Source of the DNA: Candidatus Physcousia equi
GTDB lineage: Bacteria > Bacteroidota > Bacteroidia > Bacteroidales > Bacteroidaceae
Assembly: GCA_018065005.1 (NCBI GenBank)
Contig: JAGHUD010000036.1
Coordinates: 1-33,413 of the forward strand
Direction: 5' to 3'
DNA length: 33,413 bases
A model generated the notes under the pieces. That model was not told the DNA's origin. It was given only the letters and a program-made list of their open reading frames with translations, and did not search any database. Both the position numbers and the translations under genes were made by a program. Shown piece after piece: positions 1 to 8,887 of the stretch (position 1 is its first letter; every line of letters begins with the position of its first letter).

Positions 1-97
1 TCTCCTTTGAGGGTCGTCATAGACGATGACGTTGATAGGAGGCAGGTGTAAAGATGGTGACATCAAAGCCGAGCCTTACTAATTGCCCGAAACTTTC
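1..97 (+). rRNA. 23S ribosomal RNA, 3' end (partial)
   Basis: The first ~97 bases match the conserved 3' end of bacterial 23S rRNA: the GACGTTGATAGG element at about 28-39, followed by the GCCGAGCCTTACTAATTGCC segment at 68-87 that closes the molecule in Bacteroidetes. The gene begins outside the window. The exact mature 3' end is inferred from family knowledge and could be off by a few bases. Confidence 0.93.
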
Positions 98-221
98 CGT
101 ATGCCAAACGGATATACTTGCAGCTGAAGCAAGGTTTTTACAAGAAAGCTTCTTGAGTCCCTGCGTTTGCTTCCAATACTGTCACCCCTTACGCTGACTT
201 TTTACATGTCAGTGAGAGATA
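98..221 (+). other. 23S-5S rRNA spacer with processing stems
   Basis: This transcribed spacer holds nested inverted repeats: GAAGCAA (126-132) pairs with TTGCTTC (167-173), and inside it CAAGAA (141-146) pairs with TTCTTG (150-155). A further CTGAC/GTCAG stem lies just before the 5S gene. These look like precursor-rRNA processing stems (inference). No tRNA gene is visible here. Confidence 0.6.
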
Positions 222-332
<111 letters not shown>

Positions 333-340
333 TTTAAAGC

Positions 341-377
341 AAAAAACCCGAGCATCAAATGACGACTCGGGTTTTTT
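341..377 (+). terminator. rRNA operon intrinsic terminator
   Basis: A perfect 12-bp stem, AAAAAACCCGAG (341-352) with CTCGGGTTTTTT (366-377), encloses a 13-base loop and ends in a T run. It follows the 5S gene directly and should end the rRNA transcript. Confidence 0.93.
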
Positions 378-539
378 CGTTGTTCGTTTATTCCATAAGG
401 CTATTATCCTCTTCTACTATTTCACAGCTCACTCTTCTTCACGATTTATCTCGCACGCCCTCTCCTTTCCTGTTTACGTCAGTAGCGCACAAAATCATCG
501 ATGCGCGAGAAATATATATTAATAATGTATACCACCGAA

Positions 540-559
540 CGCTAAATAGCGTATATTTG
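540..559 (+). promoter_or_regulatory. Possible Bacteroidetes promoter with upstream dyad
   Basis: TATATTTG at 552-559 fits the Bacteroidetes -7 consensus TAnnTTTG. No TTTG lies at the expected distance upstream. Instead an inverted repeat, CGCTA-AA-TAGCG (540-551), abuts the -7 element and could be an operator. No plus-strand protein gene lies downstream before the convergent peptidase gene, so if it is active it would drive a non-coding RNA. Confidence 0.3.
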
Positions 560-565
560 CAAGTG

Positions 566-795
566 CCTATTGTCAGATAACAATACCTAATGCCCTAATG
601 GTGCAAAGGCAGTTCTTACGGAGTGATATACCCCGAAAGCACAGACGGGGACTTACAGTCTGTTTTACCGGTCAGCAATGGGATCCGCAGCGCAGTTCTT
701 CGCTTTGCTCTCACTTTTCTTCAATTTCTCCCCAGATCTATCTTCTAATCGCCGTGCTATGGGTACAAAAAAAGTTTCCACGAGGGAAACTTTTT
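566..795 (+). ncRNA. Speculative small RNA in 439-base gene-free gap
   Basis: The gap between the rRNA terminator and the C10 peptidase gene has a possible promoter (-7 at 552-559) and ends in a hairpin with a T run on this strand (769-795). Between them lie several pairings: TATTGT/ACAATA just after the putative start, CCCCG/CGGGG around 635-655, ACAGAC/GTCTGT, and a longer-range GCAAAG/CTTTGC enclosing about 100 bases. I could not match it to SRP RNA (no GGAA tetraloop), tmRNA or RNase P RNA. A divergent 6S-like RNA is conceivable but not shown. Confidence 0.22.
769..795. terminator. Bidirectional terminator after the C10 peptidase gene
   Basis: A perfect 11-bp stem, AAAAAGTTTCC (769-779) and GGAAACTTTTT (785-795), has a 5-base loop. 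On the minus strand the stem is followed by a run of T (complement of A767-773), so it should end the peptidase transcript 24 bases past its stop codon. The plus strand also has a T run, so it may act both ways. Confidence 0.85.
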
Positions 796-818
796 CTGTA
801 TCTCTATCGGGTAAAGGC

Positions 819-2813
819 TCACTGTGGTCTTACTTTCGTTTTTCCAAGCACCTCAACCAGGATGGTTTGCACGTCTTGCACGGTAGCATTACCTTGTTTC
901 ATGTTGTCAATGGTTCGTGGTATGTCTGCGAGCCTTGGCATTTGGTCCACGATGTGTATGTTCAACTTGTTCTTTTCATCTGGTGCCTTCAGTGTGTTGC
1001 CCTCATATATATATATAATGTAGTCTGAGCCTGTCAATTTTGAAAGGGCATTATTACTTAGCGTGAAGCTGACCGGCACTCTGTCACCGCTCTTTGCGCT
1101 GATGGTGGTTGATGCAGAGCAGAGGCTTGTGCCTAATGAGGTTGGGAAGATGGCTGCTCTTATGGTTTGGTCCGTGATGTCCTGCAGCGCTTCCAGTTCG
1201 GCGTGGATGGTTATGCTTGCGTGTGTCACCCAGTTGTTGGGAGTTTGCTCGCCTTGACTACTGCAGCTAAGGGGTGCCGCAAGGCATAGCTTCGGTTCTG
1301 TGCCCGTAACGGTCAGGGTGGGCACCACGGTTCCTTCTTCTTGAGTGATCAGTCGCCACTCCGGATTAGGTTCGTCCATGTCCTTGAAGACCGGGTAAAC
1401 CTGGTACGTTCCATTCTTGAGGACATTGCTTGCCATGAAGAAGACACTGCCTCGCATGTATTTGTCCAAATCCAGAAGAGAGGATGTGTTAGAACCGTTC
1501 ACAATATAATAGGTGTTGCTTTCGTTCTGCAGCATCATGCCCAAAAGCACACGGGCAGGACGTGTGCTCGTCACTGTCAAGTAATCGTAATTCAGGTAGA
1601 CGTAGCCCGTGCGTGCTACTTCGTTTGATGAGAGTGTGTACCCACCTTCCATAGCGAGCGATGTGGGCTGTGGTGTGCCTCCGCAGGGGCGTTGTATGCC
1701 TGCACATATCATTTGGCTGCCAGAGAACCCATCGCCTTCAGCTTCCGTTGCATCAGAGTCGAGCGCATCGCTGCCTGTTACGAGAAAATAGTTGTCGAGG
1801 TATCCTCCCCATCCCCAGTTGAAGTGAAAATAGCCATTTCCATCGTATCCATCGCAAATAAAGGCATGCCCGCCATCTCTGCTGCTTGTGCCAGAATAGA
1901 AGATGGGTCTGCCTGCCTGCAGTTCGCTGATGAGCAGTTCTTCCCATTCTTCGTCGCTATAGCGTGTGCGAAACTCGTTGTGCAGTCCTTTGTCGTAGTC
2001 GAAATATGTGGTGAGCGCATAGCCTGCCATCGTGCTTGCAGCACCGCTTCCTCGGTTGCTGTAGGACATGTTGACCGCTACGCCACAGTCGCGCATAAGA
2101 AGAGCCACAGCATCTTCGCTCTCACGGTCATTGCCGAAGCGTCCGTATTGCAGGAGCATCTTGTCCCATTGATAGGTGTGCGCACTGAAGTCACTCGAAA
2201 TCTCGTAGCTTTGTGTGGGAGAAGGGGAGTAGGTGTAGCTATGGCTCCCTTTGCCTTGTTCAGGCCACTGGTGGTAGTTCATGATCTGCGCCATTGCCGT
2301 TGCCACACATCCCGTGTAAGAACTCTCGTCGACATCGTTGCAGAGAAGGTTGAAGGGGGCTTCTTGTCTCCATTGTGTCTTTATGAGCGGTTCGATGGCG
2401 TCATGCACACCTGTGTTTCTTCTCTCGATGGTTGCTTGTTGGTTTATGGCGTGCGCAATGTTGTCGGCAAGGTTGGAGAGCCACCAACGCAATCCATCGG
2501 GCAAGGAGTCTGTCTGGAATGACCCCTCGTGGGCGTAGCCTAAAAGCGCTGGAGCGCAATCGTCGGCACTGAGGATGCAGAATCCTCCTTGCAAACTGTC
2601 GTTCATGACATAGATGAGTGCCGTGTCGCCACGTTGTTCGGTGTGCTCGAGGTGAAAGGCGTTGCTGCGTTGTGCGATACGTCTTGCTGCGTGTTTGTAC
2701 GTTGTTCTGTTGCTCTCATGTTGTAGGCGAACGATTGCTTCACTCGGTGACAGTTGGCGCGCATAGAGCAGCGACGGAAGCAGAAGTGCCCATAGAAGAT
2801 AAAGTCGTTTCAT
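819..2813 (-). CDS. Secreted C10 family (streptopain-like) cysteine peptidase
   Basis: A 664-residue exported cysteine protease of the SpeB/interpain A/PrtT type. A signal peptide (about 1-19) is followed by a Spi-type propeptide (about 20-140). The catalytic domain has Cys169 in TGCVATAMAQIMNYH and His316 in GGHAFICDGYDG, then the conserved NWGWGG (332-337). About 290 further residues of beta-rich C-terminal sequence are of uncertain function. The last ~40 residues (IPRTIDNMKQGNATVQDVQT and onward) resemble the helix half of a dockerin repeat without its calcium loop. The gene starts 25 bases after the PAP2 gene on the same strand and is probably co-transcribed with it; a terminator follows. 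Family members degrade host proteins and are made as inhibited zymogens. The start is ATG directly before the signal peptide. Confidence 0.93.
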   Translation of the reverse strand: MKRLYLLWALLLPSLLYARQLSPSEAIVRLQHESNRTTYKHAARRIAQRSNAFHLEHTEQRGDTALIYVMNDSLQGGFCILSADDCAPALLGYAHEGSFQTDSLPDGLRWWLSNLADNIAHAINQQATIERRNTGVHDAIEPLIKTQWRQEAPFNLLCNDVDESSYTGCVATAMAQIMNYHQWPEQGKGSHSYTYSPSPTQSYEISSDFSAHTYQWDKMLLQYGRFGNDRESEDAVALLMRDCGVAVNMSYSNRGSGAASTMAGYALTTYFDYDKGLHNEFRTRYSDEEWEELLISELQAGRPIFYSGTSSRDGGHAFICDGYDGNGYFHFNWGWGGYLDNYFLVTGSDALDSDATEAEGDGFSGSQMICAGIQRPCGGTPQPTSLAMEGGYTLSSNEVARTGYVYLNYDYLTVTSTRPARVLLGMMLQNESNTYYIVNGSNTSSLLDLDKYMRGSVFFMASNVLKNGTYQVYPVFKDMDEPNPEWRLITQEEGTVVPTLTVTGTEPKLCLAAPLSCSSQGEQTPNNWVTHASITIHAELEALQDITDQTIRAAIFPTSLGTSLCSASTTISAKSGDRVPVSFTLSNNALSKLTGSDYIIYIYEGNTLKAPDEKNKLNIHIVDQMPRLADIPRTIDNMKQGNATVQDVQTILVEVLGKTKVRPQ

Positions 2814-2838
2814 GGCATTGTGTTTTTTATAGAGTTCC

Positions 2839-3801
2839 CTATTTGTTTGCGAAAAGTCGCGTGTAGGCGTAGTCTATGAGGAAGAATACCAAGATGGATG
2901 AGAAGAATCCACAGATGGCATCTATGAGATAGTGAGCATGGATGTAGACGGTGGCGAGGCAGAGCAGTATGAAGAATGGGGTGAGCAAGAGTGCAAGTCG
3001 ACGCTGGCGATAACGAAGAGCCAAGAGGAGTAGGATATTCGTGATGCCGATGTGGCTGCTGGGAAAAGCTGCTGTGGGGCGTTCGCCTGCATCATGAGCC
3101 ATTTGCACCATCTGGCAGAAGGGACCTCCGTCTTCCTGGAAGGGCATGGGGAGCAGCTCGGTGTGGGTGTCAAAATAGCGTCCCATCTCAGGGAATATGG
3201 CGTTGGCAGCATCTACTCCCTCTGCTTGATAGTAGTACTGGGGACCACCTACGGGGACGAAAAGGAATATGATATAGTAGAGGAAAAAGGAAGCCATGAT
3301 GACGAAGCCTGCACGCTGCACTTCGTCCGGACGTCTTGCCCAGAACCAGATCAGCGTTACGGCAATGAGGACGAAATAGGCTGAATAGCCCATGCATACA
3401 GCCTCGTTGAAAAGCCATGAGTGGACTCGCTCGCTGAAAAGAAGTGAGGGCTGACAACCAAAAAGAGATTGATCGATGGAGGCAAAGATGTGGTCCATGT
3501 TGTCGAAGGTGCGACTGAATTCGTAGGTGTCAGGATATAGTTGGCTGAGCAGAGCGAGTGGAGTGCACAATCGAATGAGGGTGGTGAGACGATTGGGCCA
3601 GCGCTTGGACAGCGTGATGGCAACTGCTAGCGCCACGATGCAGATGGCACGTGTGCGAATCATCTGTAGCGGGTCTGTAAGGCGGCTTCCAAGCATTGCC
3701 ATGACGATGAGCGTGAATCCTATATATATGAAAACTGCCCATTCCATCGGTAAAAGATGCTTTTTCCCTGGTTCTTCTTTTGTGAGGAGGTAACGAATCA
3801 T
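2839..3801 (-). CDS. PAP2-superfamily membrane phosphatase / inositolphosphotransferase-like
   Basis: A 320-residue polytopic inner-membrane protein with about six hydrophobic segments. The lipid-phosphatase signature is split as usual: RPTAAFPSSHIG carries the PSSH motif, and ATVYIHAHYLIDAICGF carries the H-x3-D motif. The arrangement, with a GGPQYYY stretch earlier, resembles AUR1-type inositolphosphorylceramide synthases more than short PgpB phosphatases. It probably acts on a lipid phosphate at the outer face of the inner membrane. It lies between an epimerase/reductase-like gene (47 bases upstream) and the C10 peptidase (25 bases downstream), suggesting an operon. The substrate cannot be read from the sequence; sphingolipid head-group transfer is an inference. 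Confidence 0.85.
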   Translation of the reverse strand: MIRYLLTKEEPGKKHLLPMEWAVFIYIGFTLIVMAMLGSRLTDPLQMIRTRAICIVALAVAITLSKRWPNRLTTLIRLCTPLALLSQLYPDTYEFSRTFDNMDHIFASIDQSLFGCQPSLLFSERVHSWLFNEAVCMGYSAYFVLIAVTLIWFWARRPDEVQRAGFVIMASFFLYYIIFLFVPVGGPQYYYQAEGVDAANAIFPEMGRYFDTHTELLPMPFQEDGGPFCQMVQMAHDAGERPTAAFPSSHIGITNILLLLALRYRQRRLALLLTPFFILLCLATVYIHAHYLIDAICGFFSSILVFFLIDYAYTRLFANK

Positions 3802-3847
3802 GTTTTATGTTTTTAATAAGTGTTGATACTTCTTTTAAGCATTGATG

Positions 3848-4846
3848 CTATAGGGCGTATGTCTCTTCGACTCCGCGGGCGAGTGACCATTCGGGATGGA
3901 AAGCCAAGTCGCGTTGGGCGGGGAGGGTGTCGCATGTCCAGTCTCTCTGGGCAAGGATGTGGTATTTGTCGAGGTTGAGGGTGGTGGTGCGACCCAACCA
4001 ACGAGCTATGGTGCCGCTCAGGGCACAGATGGTCCAGAGGAGGAAGAGGGGACAGCGAATGCGCAGCACATGGCGAACGTGCATCGCTTGTTGGAGTAGT
4101 AGGCTGAAGTCGCGACTCGTGTAAACCTGTCCGTCTGTGAGAAAATATGCCTTTTCAACGATGTTTTTGGTATTTCCGCTTGCCGCTATATCGACACAGC
4201 GGAAGATAGCAGACACAAAGTCGCGCACATAGATAAAAGTGATGTCCTGATGACGGAAACCAACAGAAAAATCCACATGCCTGCGAATACTCTGTGCCAT
4301 GAGGGCATAGTCGCGCTCTCGCGGACCATACACGCCGGTCGGTCGCAGGATAACGTAGGGGAAGTCCTTCGTGGTGGCGAGAAACTGTTCTGCCATAAGT
4401 TTGCTTTCGCCATAGCTTGTGTTGGGGTGCGGCATGTCGGCGTGCGTGTTCTTGCCCATGACGCTCAGGCTACTTGTGAAGACGAAGAGTTTGGGCGTCA
4501 TGTTGCACTGCCGTAGCGCTGTAACCAGGTTTTTCGTTCCTTCGGTGTTCACGCGGAAGAAGTCGCTACGCCGACGCGCTTTGGTGGCACCTGCTGCATG
4601 AATGACATAATCCCATCCCCCTCCTCCTGTCTCTTGATTCAGCTTTTTGAATTGTTCGCAGAGATGAGTGACGTCGCTCAAATCCAGTTCGGCAAAGTGG
4701 ATGCGCGGGTCAGAAAGATATTGGCGGCTGCTTGAGGAGCGTACGCCTGCCCAGACAGTATAGCCCTGGCGTAGGGCTTCCTCGACAATGAAACTGCCTA
4801 TGAAACCGCTTGCTCCGGTGATGAGTATGTTGCGTGGTTCGGTCAT
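3848..4846 (-). CDS. NAD(P)-dependent epimerase/dehydratase (extended SDR); possible 3-ketosphinganine reductase
   Basis: A 332-residue extended short-chain dehydrogenase/reductase. The N-terminal Rossmann motif GASGFIGSFI (14-23) binds NAD(P). VIHAAGATK, then SSLSVMG and the catalytic Y-x3-K in SYGESKLMAE follow, and LRPTGVYGPRE is the usual substrate-loop region. The C-terminal region (about 255-315) contains a hydrophobic stretch and a TTLNLDKYHILAQRDWTCD segment. That segment recalls Bacteroides epimerase-family proteins studied as 3-ketosphinganine reductases; this is from memory and not verified. It is first gene of a probable operon with the PAP2 protein and a -7 promoter box upstream. 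A sugar-nucleotide epimerase role is the main alternative. Confidence 0.85.
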   Translation of the reverse strand: MTEPRNILITGASGFIGSFIVEEALRQGYTVWAGVRSSSSRQYLSDPRIHFAELDLSDVTHLCEQFKKLNQETGGGGWDYVIHAAGATKARRRSDFFRVNTEGTKNLVTALRQCNMTPKLFVFTSSLSVMGKNTHADMPHPNTSYGESKLMAEQFLATTKDFPYVILRPTGVYGPRERDYALMAQSIRRHVDFSVGFRHQDITFIYVRDFVSAIFRCVDIAASGNTKNIVEKAYFLTDGQVYTSRDFSLLLQQAMHVRHVLRIRCPLFLLWTICALSGTIARWLGRTTTLNLDKYHILAQRDWTCDTLPAQRDLAFHPEWSLARGVEETYAL

Positions 4847-4953
4847 CTGATTGAGAATGTTTGATTGACAGACAAGGTGTGGTTATTTCTTAGATTAAAT
4901 AGGGTGGGCTGTCTAATTCCAGTTGGTAGGATAAGTTCTTTTCTTTGCGGCGG

Positions 4954-4961
4954 CAAAGTTA
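4954..4961 (-). promoter_or_regulatory. Promoter -7 box for the epimerase-PAP2-peptidase operon
   Basis: On the minus strand this reads TAACTTTG, a full match to the Bacteroidetes -7 consensus TAnnTTTG, in the context CGTAACTTTGCCG. It is about 108 bases before the epimerase ATG. No good TTTG lies 20 bases upstream, so the -33 part is weak. Confidence 0.55.
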
Positions 4962-5016
4962 CGCTTTTTTAACAAAAAAAGTGCCTGAATTGTGTGATTA
5001 GTTCGTTTATTTGTTG

Positions 5017-5024
5017 TAAATTTG
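5017..5024 (+). promoter_or_regulatory. Promoter -7 box for rnr
   Basis: TAAATTTG matches TAnnTTTG, 30 bases before the rnr ATG. A TTG at 4990-4992 lies 24 bases upstream, slightly farther than the usual 20. The expected transcript start is near 5031, giving a leader of about 24 bases. Confidence 0.55.
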
Positions 5025-5054
5025 TCATCATAAACCTTCAAACCTACTATCGCC

Positions 5055-7334
5055 ATGACAAAAAACGAAAAAAAAGGAATGAAACGCCTTACGAAACGTG
5101 AGCTCATAGAAAGAATGGTGGAGATGTTTCAGACACGTGGCAGCGAACCGATAACGCTCAAAGACATGTACCGGCAGTTGCACTTGGACACTCATCCACT
5201 CAAGATGCTCTGCATGGACATTCTTGAAGACATGCTCTTCGATGACTTCATCGTGGAGAAACCCCGATATGTCTATGCGCTGAATGCGCCAACGCAGGTT
5301 ATGGAGGGTGTCTTCCACCGCAAGGCGAATGGCAAGAATACGTTTCATCCCAACGACGGTGGCGAACCAATTCTGGTGGCCGAACGCAACAGCGGAGGCG
5401 CTATGGACGGTGATGTGGTCAAAGCTTCCATGATGGCGCGTCGGCGCAATCATTTGCGCGAAGCTGAAGTGCTGGAGGTGGTCAAGCGCAGCGATAAGAC
5501 CTATGTGGGCACATTACAGGTGAATAAGAATTACGCCTATCTCATTACTGAAGACCGTACGCTTGCCAATGATATCTTTATCCCGATGCGCGACCTCAAG
5601 AAGGGTAAGACCGGCGATAAGGCTGTCGTGAAGATTACCGAATGGCCACGAGACCAGAAGAACCCTGTGGGAAAGGTGATGGATATTCTCGGTAAAACCG
5701 GAGAAAATGATACTGAGATGCACGCCATATTGGCAGAATACGGACTGCCTTATTCCTACCCCAAGAACGTGGAGGAGGCTGCGGAAATGCTTGATGCAAC
5801 CATTACGCAACAGGAGATTGACCGCCGCGAGGATTTGAGAGACGTGACAACCTTTACCATCGACCCCTACGATGCCAAAGACTTCGACGATGCCTTGAGT
5901 GTGCGACAACTGGAAACGGCACCCGGAAAGGAGCCCTTGTATGAGGTGGGTGTGCACATAGCAGATGTGTCGCACTACGTAAAAGAAGGTAGCGCCATCG
6001 ACAAGGAGGCGGTCAAGCGCGCGACGAGCGTTTATCTTGTGGACCGCACCATACCGATGCTTCCAGAGCGTCTGTGTAACTTTATCTGCTCGCTGCGCCC
6101 TGATGAAGAGAAACTGACCTTCAGCGTTCTTTTCAAGATGAACGAAAAGGCAGAAGTGAAGGATGTGCGCATCCTGCACAGCGTGATCAAGAGCAACAGA
6201 CGCTTTGCGTATGAAGAGGTGCAAGAGATGTTGGAGAAGCACGGCGAAGCCAGTGCGGAAGATTACCAGCGCCCCTCTGCTCCCAATCCCGGACTGCCAG
6301 GAGCACCCGCTGAGCATTATGCCACCGAACTCATATTGCTCAACCGCATGGCAAAACAGTTGCGCGCCAGAAGATTTGAAAATGGCGCTGTGGACTTTGA
6401 TCGCGAAGAGGTGCGCTTTGAGATTGATGATAAGGGGAAGCCGCTGAGTGTTTACTTCAAGTGTGCCAAAGACGCCAACAAACTGGTGGAGGAGTTCATG
6501 CTGTTGGCGAATCGTGCCGTAGCGGAAAGTATCGGAAAGGCAATCAATGCTGCCGCTGGTAAAACAAAGCGCCGCACGAAAAAGGATGAAGGACCCAACA
6601 TGAAGGGCACGAAGACGTTTGTATATCGCATCCATGACCTGCCCGATCAGCAAAAACTGATGAACTTGAGTGATTTTGTGTTGAAGTTCGGACACAAGCT
6701 GAATGCTACAGGTAATATGAAGGAAGTGAGCCGAGGCATCAACAAGATGCTGGCTGAATGCAGAGGAAAAAAAGAACAGAACCTCGTGGAGATGGTGACG
6801 CTGCGCGCGATGATGAAAGCACGCTACAGCACACAGAATATTGGTCACTATGGTCTTGCCTTTGAATACTACACGCACTTCACCTCGCCCATCCGCCGCT
6901 ATCCCGACCTCATGGTGCACCGCTTGCTCACACGCTATGCTCTGGGCGGACGTAGTGCGCTGCGTGAAAAATATGAGGAACTGTGTGAACACTCCAGCGA
7001 TATGGAGCAGTTGGCTGCACAGGCTGAACGGTCGAGCATCAAGTACAAGCAGGTGGAATACATGCGAGAGCACATGGGTGAGGAGTATGACGGCATCATC
7101 TCTGGTGTCACCGAGAATGGTATCTTTGTGGAAATAGAGGAAAACAAGTGCGAGGGTATGGTGCATCTGCATGACCTGCCTCATGATTACTATGAGTTTG
7201 ATGAGAAAAACTACTGTCTATGGGGACGCCGCTTCCATCTCCGCTTCTCGCTCGGCGATAAGATACGCGTCAAGGTGGCAAGTGCAAATCTTGAACGAAA
7301 ACTGCTTGGCTTTACGTTGGCAGAAGCTGAATAG
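5055..7334 (+). CDS. rnr: Ribonuclease R
   Basis: A 759-residue 3'-to-5' exoribonuclease of the RNase II/R family that degrades structured RNA. An N-terminal winged-helix-like region (about 10-70) is followed by cold-shock/OB domains (about 85-230) and the RNB catalytic domain. The metal-binding cluster DPYDAKDFDDA is at 270-280 (D270, D276, D278, D279), followed by YEVGVHIADVSHYV. Further on are the TSPIRRYPDLMVHR segment and a C-terminal S1 domain (about 675-759), giving the usual full-length layout. The ATG at 5055 sits 30 bases after a -7 box; the Met at residue 9 is an alternative start. It is first in a long plus-strand cluster; rpoN follows after 83 bases. Confidence 0.97.
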   Translation: MTKNEKKGMKRLTKRELIERMVEMFQTRGSEPITLKDMYRQLHLDTHPLKMLCMDILEDMLFDDFIVEKPRYVYALNAPTQVMEGVFHRKANGKNTFHPNDGGEPILVAERNSGGAMDGDVVKASMMARRRNHLREAEVLEVVKRSDKTYVGTLQVNKNYAYLITEDRTLANDIFIPMRDLKKGKTGDKAVVKITEWPRDQKNPVGKVMDILGKTGENDTEMHAILAEYGLPYSYPKNVEEAAEMLDATITQQEIDRREDLRDVTTFTIDPYDAKDFDDALSVRQLETAPGKEPLYEVGVHIADVSHYVKEGSAIDKEAVKRATSVYLVDRTIPMLPERLCNFICSLRPDEEKLTFSVLFKMNEKAEVKDVRILHSVIKSNRRFAYEEVQEMLEKHGEASAEDYQRPSAPNPGLPGAPAEHYATELILLNRMAKQLRARRFENGAVDFDREEVRFEIDDKGKPLSVYFKCAKDANKLVEEFMLLANRAVAESIGKAINAAAGKTKRRTKKDEGPNMKGTKTFVYRIHDLPDQQKLMNLSDFVLKFGHKLNATGNMKEVSRGINKMLAECRGKKEQNLVEMVTLRAMMKARYSTQNIGHYGLAFEYYTHFTSPIRRYPDLMVHRLLTRYALGGRSALREKYEELCEHSSDMEQLAAQAERSSIKYKQVEYMREHMGEEYDGIISGVTENGIFVEIEENKCEGMVHLHDLPHDYYEFDEKNYCLWGRRFHLRFSLGDKIRVKVASANLERKLLGFTLAEAE

Positions 7335-7417
7335 CAGCAAAAGCGACACAAAAACTTACGACAGGACGCCCACAACTAAAGAAACGCTCCCATAAAGAAT
7401 AACGATTAGTAAGAGGT

Positions 7418-8884
7418 ATGCAGCATCTCACCCAAACACAAAACTTGCAGCAAACGCAGCAGCAGACGCTCAGTATGCAGCAGGTCGTCGTTGCCCAACT
7501 CACGCAGTTGTCGGTGGAGGAGTTGCGTGCCCGTATTGATAAGGAGTGTCTTGAGAATCCTTATCTCGAACGCAAGAATGACGGGACGGAGGACGGACGC
7601 GATGAGCTTGCTCACACGGATGGTGTGGAAGAAGGAAAAGACGAAGAAAACTTCGATGAAAGCGGAGAAAATGCTCAGTTGGATGATGTTGATTGGGAAG
7701 GAAACGAATTTCCGACAACGGTGTCAGAAGATGGAGGAAGGCGCATGGAGAATGGCGAGAAACTCAGCTTTCACGATATGCTTCTGCAGCAGATTGGAGA
7801 GTACGAACTGAGCAAACGCGAGCAGTTCATTCTCGAGTACCTCATCGGTTCGCTCGACGCTGATGGATTGTTGCGTACTCCGTTGCGTGACGTGGAGTAT
7901 GAGTTGGATGTTTATCACGACATAACAACAAATCATGCCGAATTGGAGCGCTTGTTGACTACATTGCAAGATTTTGAACCAGCAGGAGTGGGTGCGCGCA
8001 ACCTCATCGAGTGTTTGCTCATACAAGCTCGGCGCAACACGACTTTACCTATGCGTCAGCACCTGGTCACCATGCTCGAAAGATACGGAGAAGATGTGCG
8101 CTACATGCGGTGGGATGCCATCCAAAACAAGATGAAGCTCACGGACGGAGAATTGGCATCGATGCGCCATGCGCTGCGTCGACTGAACCCGCGCCCTGGT
8201 GGCAGCATAGGTGCCGCCTCCTATGAGCAGGCTCGTACTATTGTGCCCGACTTCATCGTAGAAGTGGACGACGAGGGACGCATTCGATTTCAACTCTCCG
8301 AACCCGGTATTCCAAAACTTGCCATGAGCGAAGATCTGAGTATCTGGATTGACGAGCACAAGCAGATGGACGAACGCACAGCCCGTCGCGATGTGCGTGA
8401 AGAGCTGCGCTACAAGCGGAAGTTTATGGAGATGGGCAATCTCTTCATCAATGCCTTGGCACAACGTAGGCAAACACTGATCAACGTGATGGGCGGCATC
8501 ATACGGCTGCAAGAGGATTTCTTTAGGGAAGGGATCGAGACGCTGCTTCGCCCAATGAAGTTAGAAGATGTGGCAGTGCTTGCGGCAGTGGACATCAGCA
8601 CGGTGAGCCGCGTATGCCGCTCGAAGACTGTTCAGACACCCTATGGACACTATCCGCTGCGTTGGTTCTTTACCTCCTCTACACAGAAAGAGGGTGAACA
8701 GACGTCCGTTCATGCCCTGAAGGTTGCACTTCGCGAATTGGTGGATGCAGAAGACAAGCGTCGCCCTTTGAGCGACGATGCATTGACAAAGGCGCTGCAA
8801 GAGAAAGGTTTCGATATTGCTCGTCGAACGGTGGCAAAGTACAGAGAAATCATGAATATCCCAACATCAAGAATGCGCCGTTAG
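7418..8884 (+). CDS. rpoN: RNA polymerase sigma-54 factor
   Basis: A 488-residue sigma factor that works with AAA+ enhancer-binding proteins. Region I (about 1-50) is glutamine/leucine rich (LQQTQQQTLSMQQVVVAQLT) and ends in CLENPYLE, the activator-interacting part. An acidic linker (about 55-115) follows, then the core-binding domain. The C-terminal helix-turn-helix (VLAAVDISTVSRVCRSKTVQ) precedes the RpoN box ARRTVAKYRE at 468-477. These features are decisive for the family. No sigma-54 -24/-12 promoter or enhancer-binding protein was noticed in this window. The gene ends 3 bases before the next ATG, implying coupled expression. Confidence 0.97.
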   Translation: MQHLTQTQNLQQTQQQTLSMQQVVVAQLTQLSVEELRARIDKECLENPYLERKNDGTEDGRDELAHTDGVEEGKDEENFDESGENAQLDDVDWEGNEFPTTVSEDGGRRMENGEKLSFHDMLLQQIGEYELSKREQFILEYLIGSLDADGLLRTPLRDVEYELDVYHDITTNHAELERLLTTLQDFEPAGVGARNLIECLLIQARRNTTLPMRQHLVTMLERYGEDVRYMRWDAIQNKMKLTDGELASMRHALRRLNPRPGGSIGAASYEQARTIVPDFIVEVDDEGRIRFQLSEPGIPKLAMSEDLSIWIDEHKQMDERTARRDVREELRYKRKFMEMGNLFINALAQRRQTLINVMGGIIRLQEDFFREGIETLLRPMKLEDVAVLAAVDISTVSRVCRSKTVQTPYGHYPLRWFFTSSTQKEGEQTSVHALKVALRELVDAEDKRRPLSDDALTKALQEKGFDIARRTVAKYREIMNIPTSRMRR

Positions 8885-8887
8885 ACT

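Noticed and set aside
600..710. SRP (4.5S) RNA suggested by GGTCAG and GCAGC in the rRNA-distal gap
   Set aside because: The GGAA tetraloop and paired GG/CC bases of SRP domain IV are missing, and the motif is not at the centre of the possible hairpin.
5514..7184. Long open frame (556 codons) antisense to rnr
   Set aside because: It lies fully opposite RNase R, whose catalytic motifs are all present; the antisense product has no recognisable domain and follows from codon bias.
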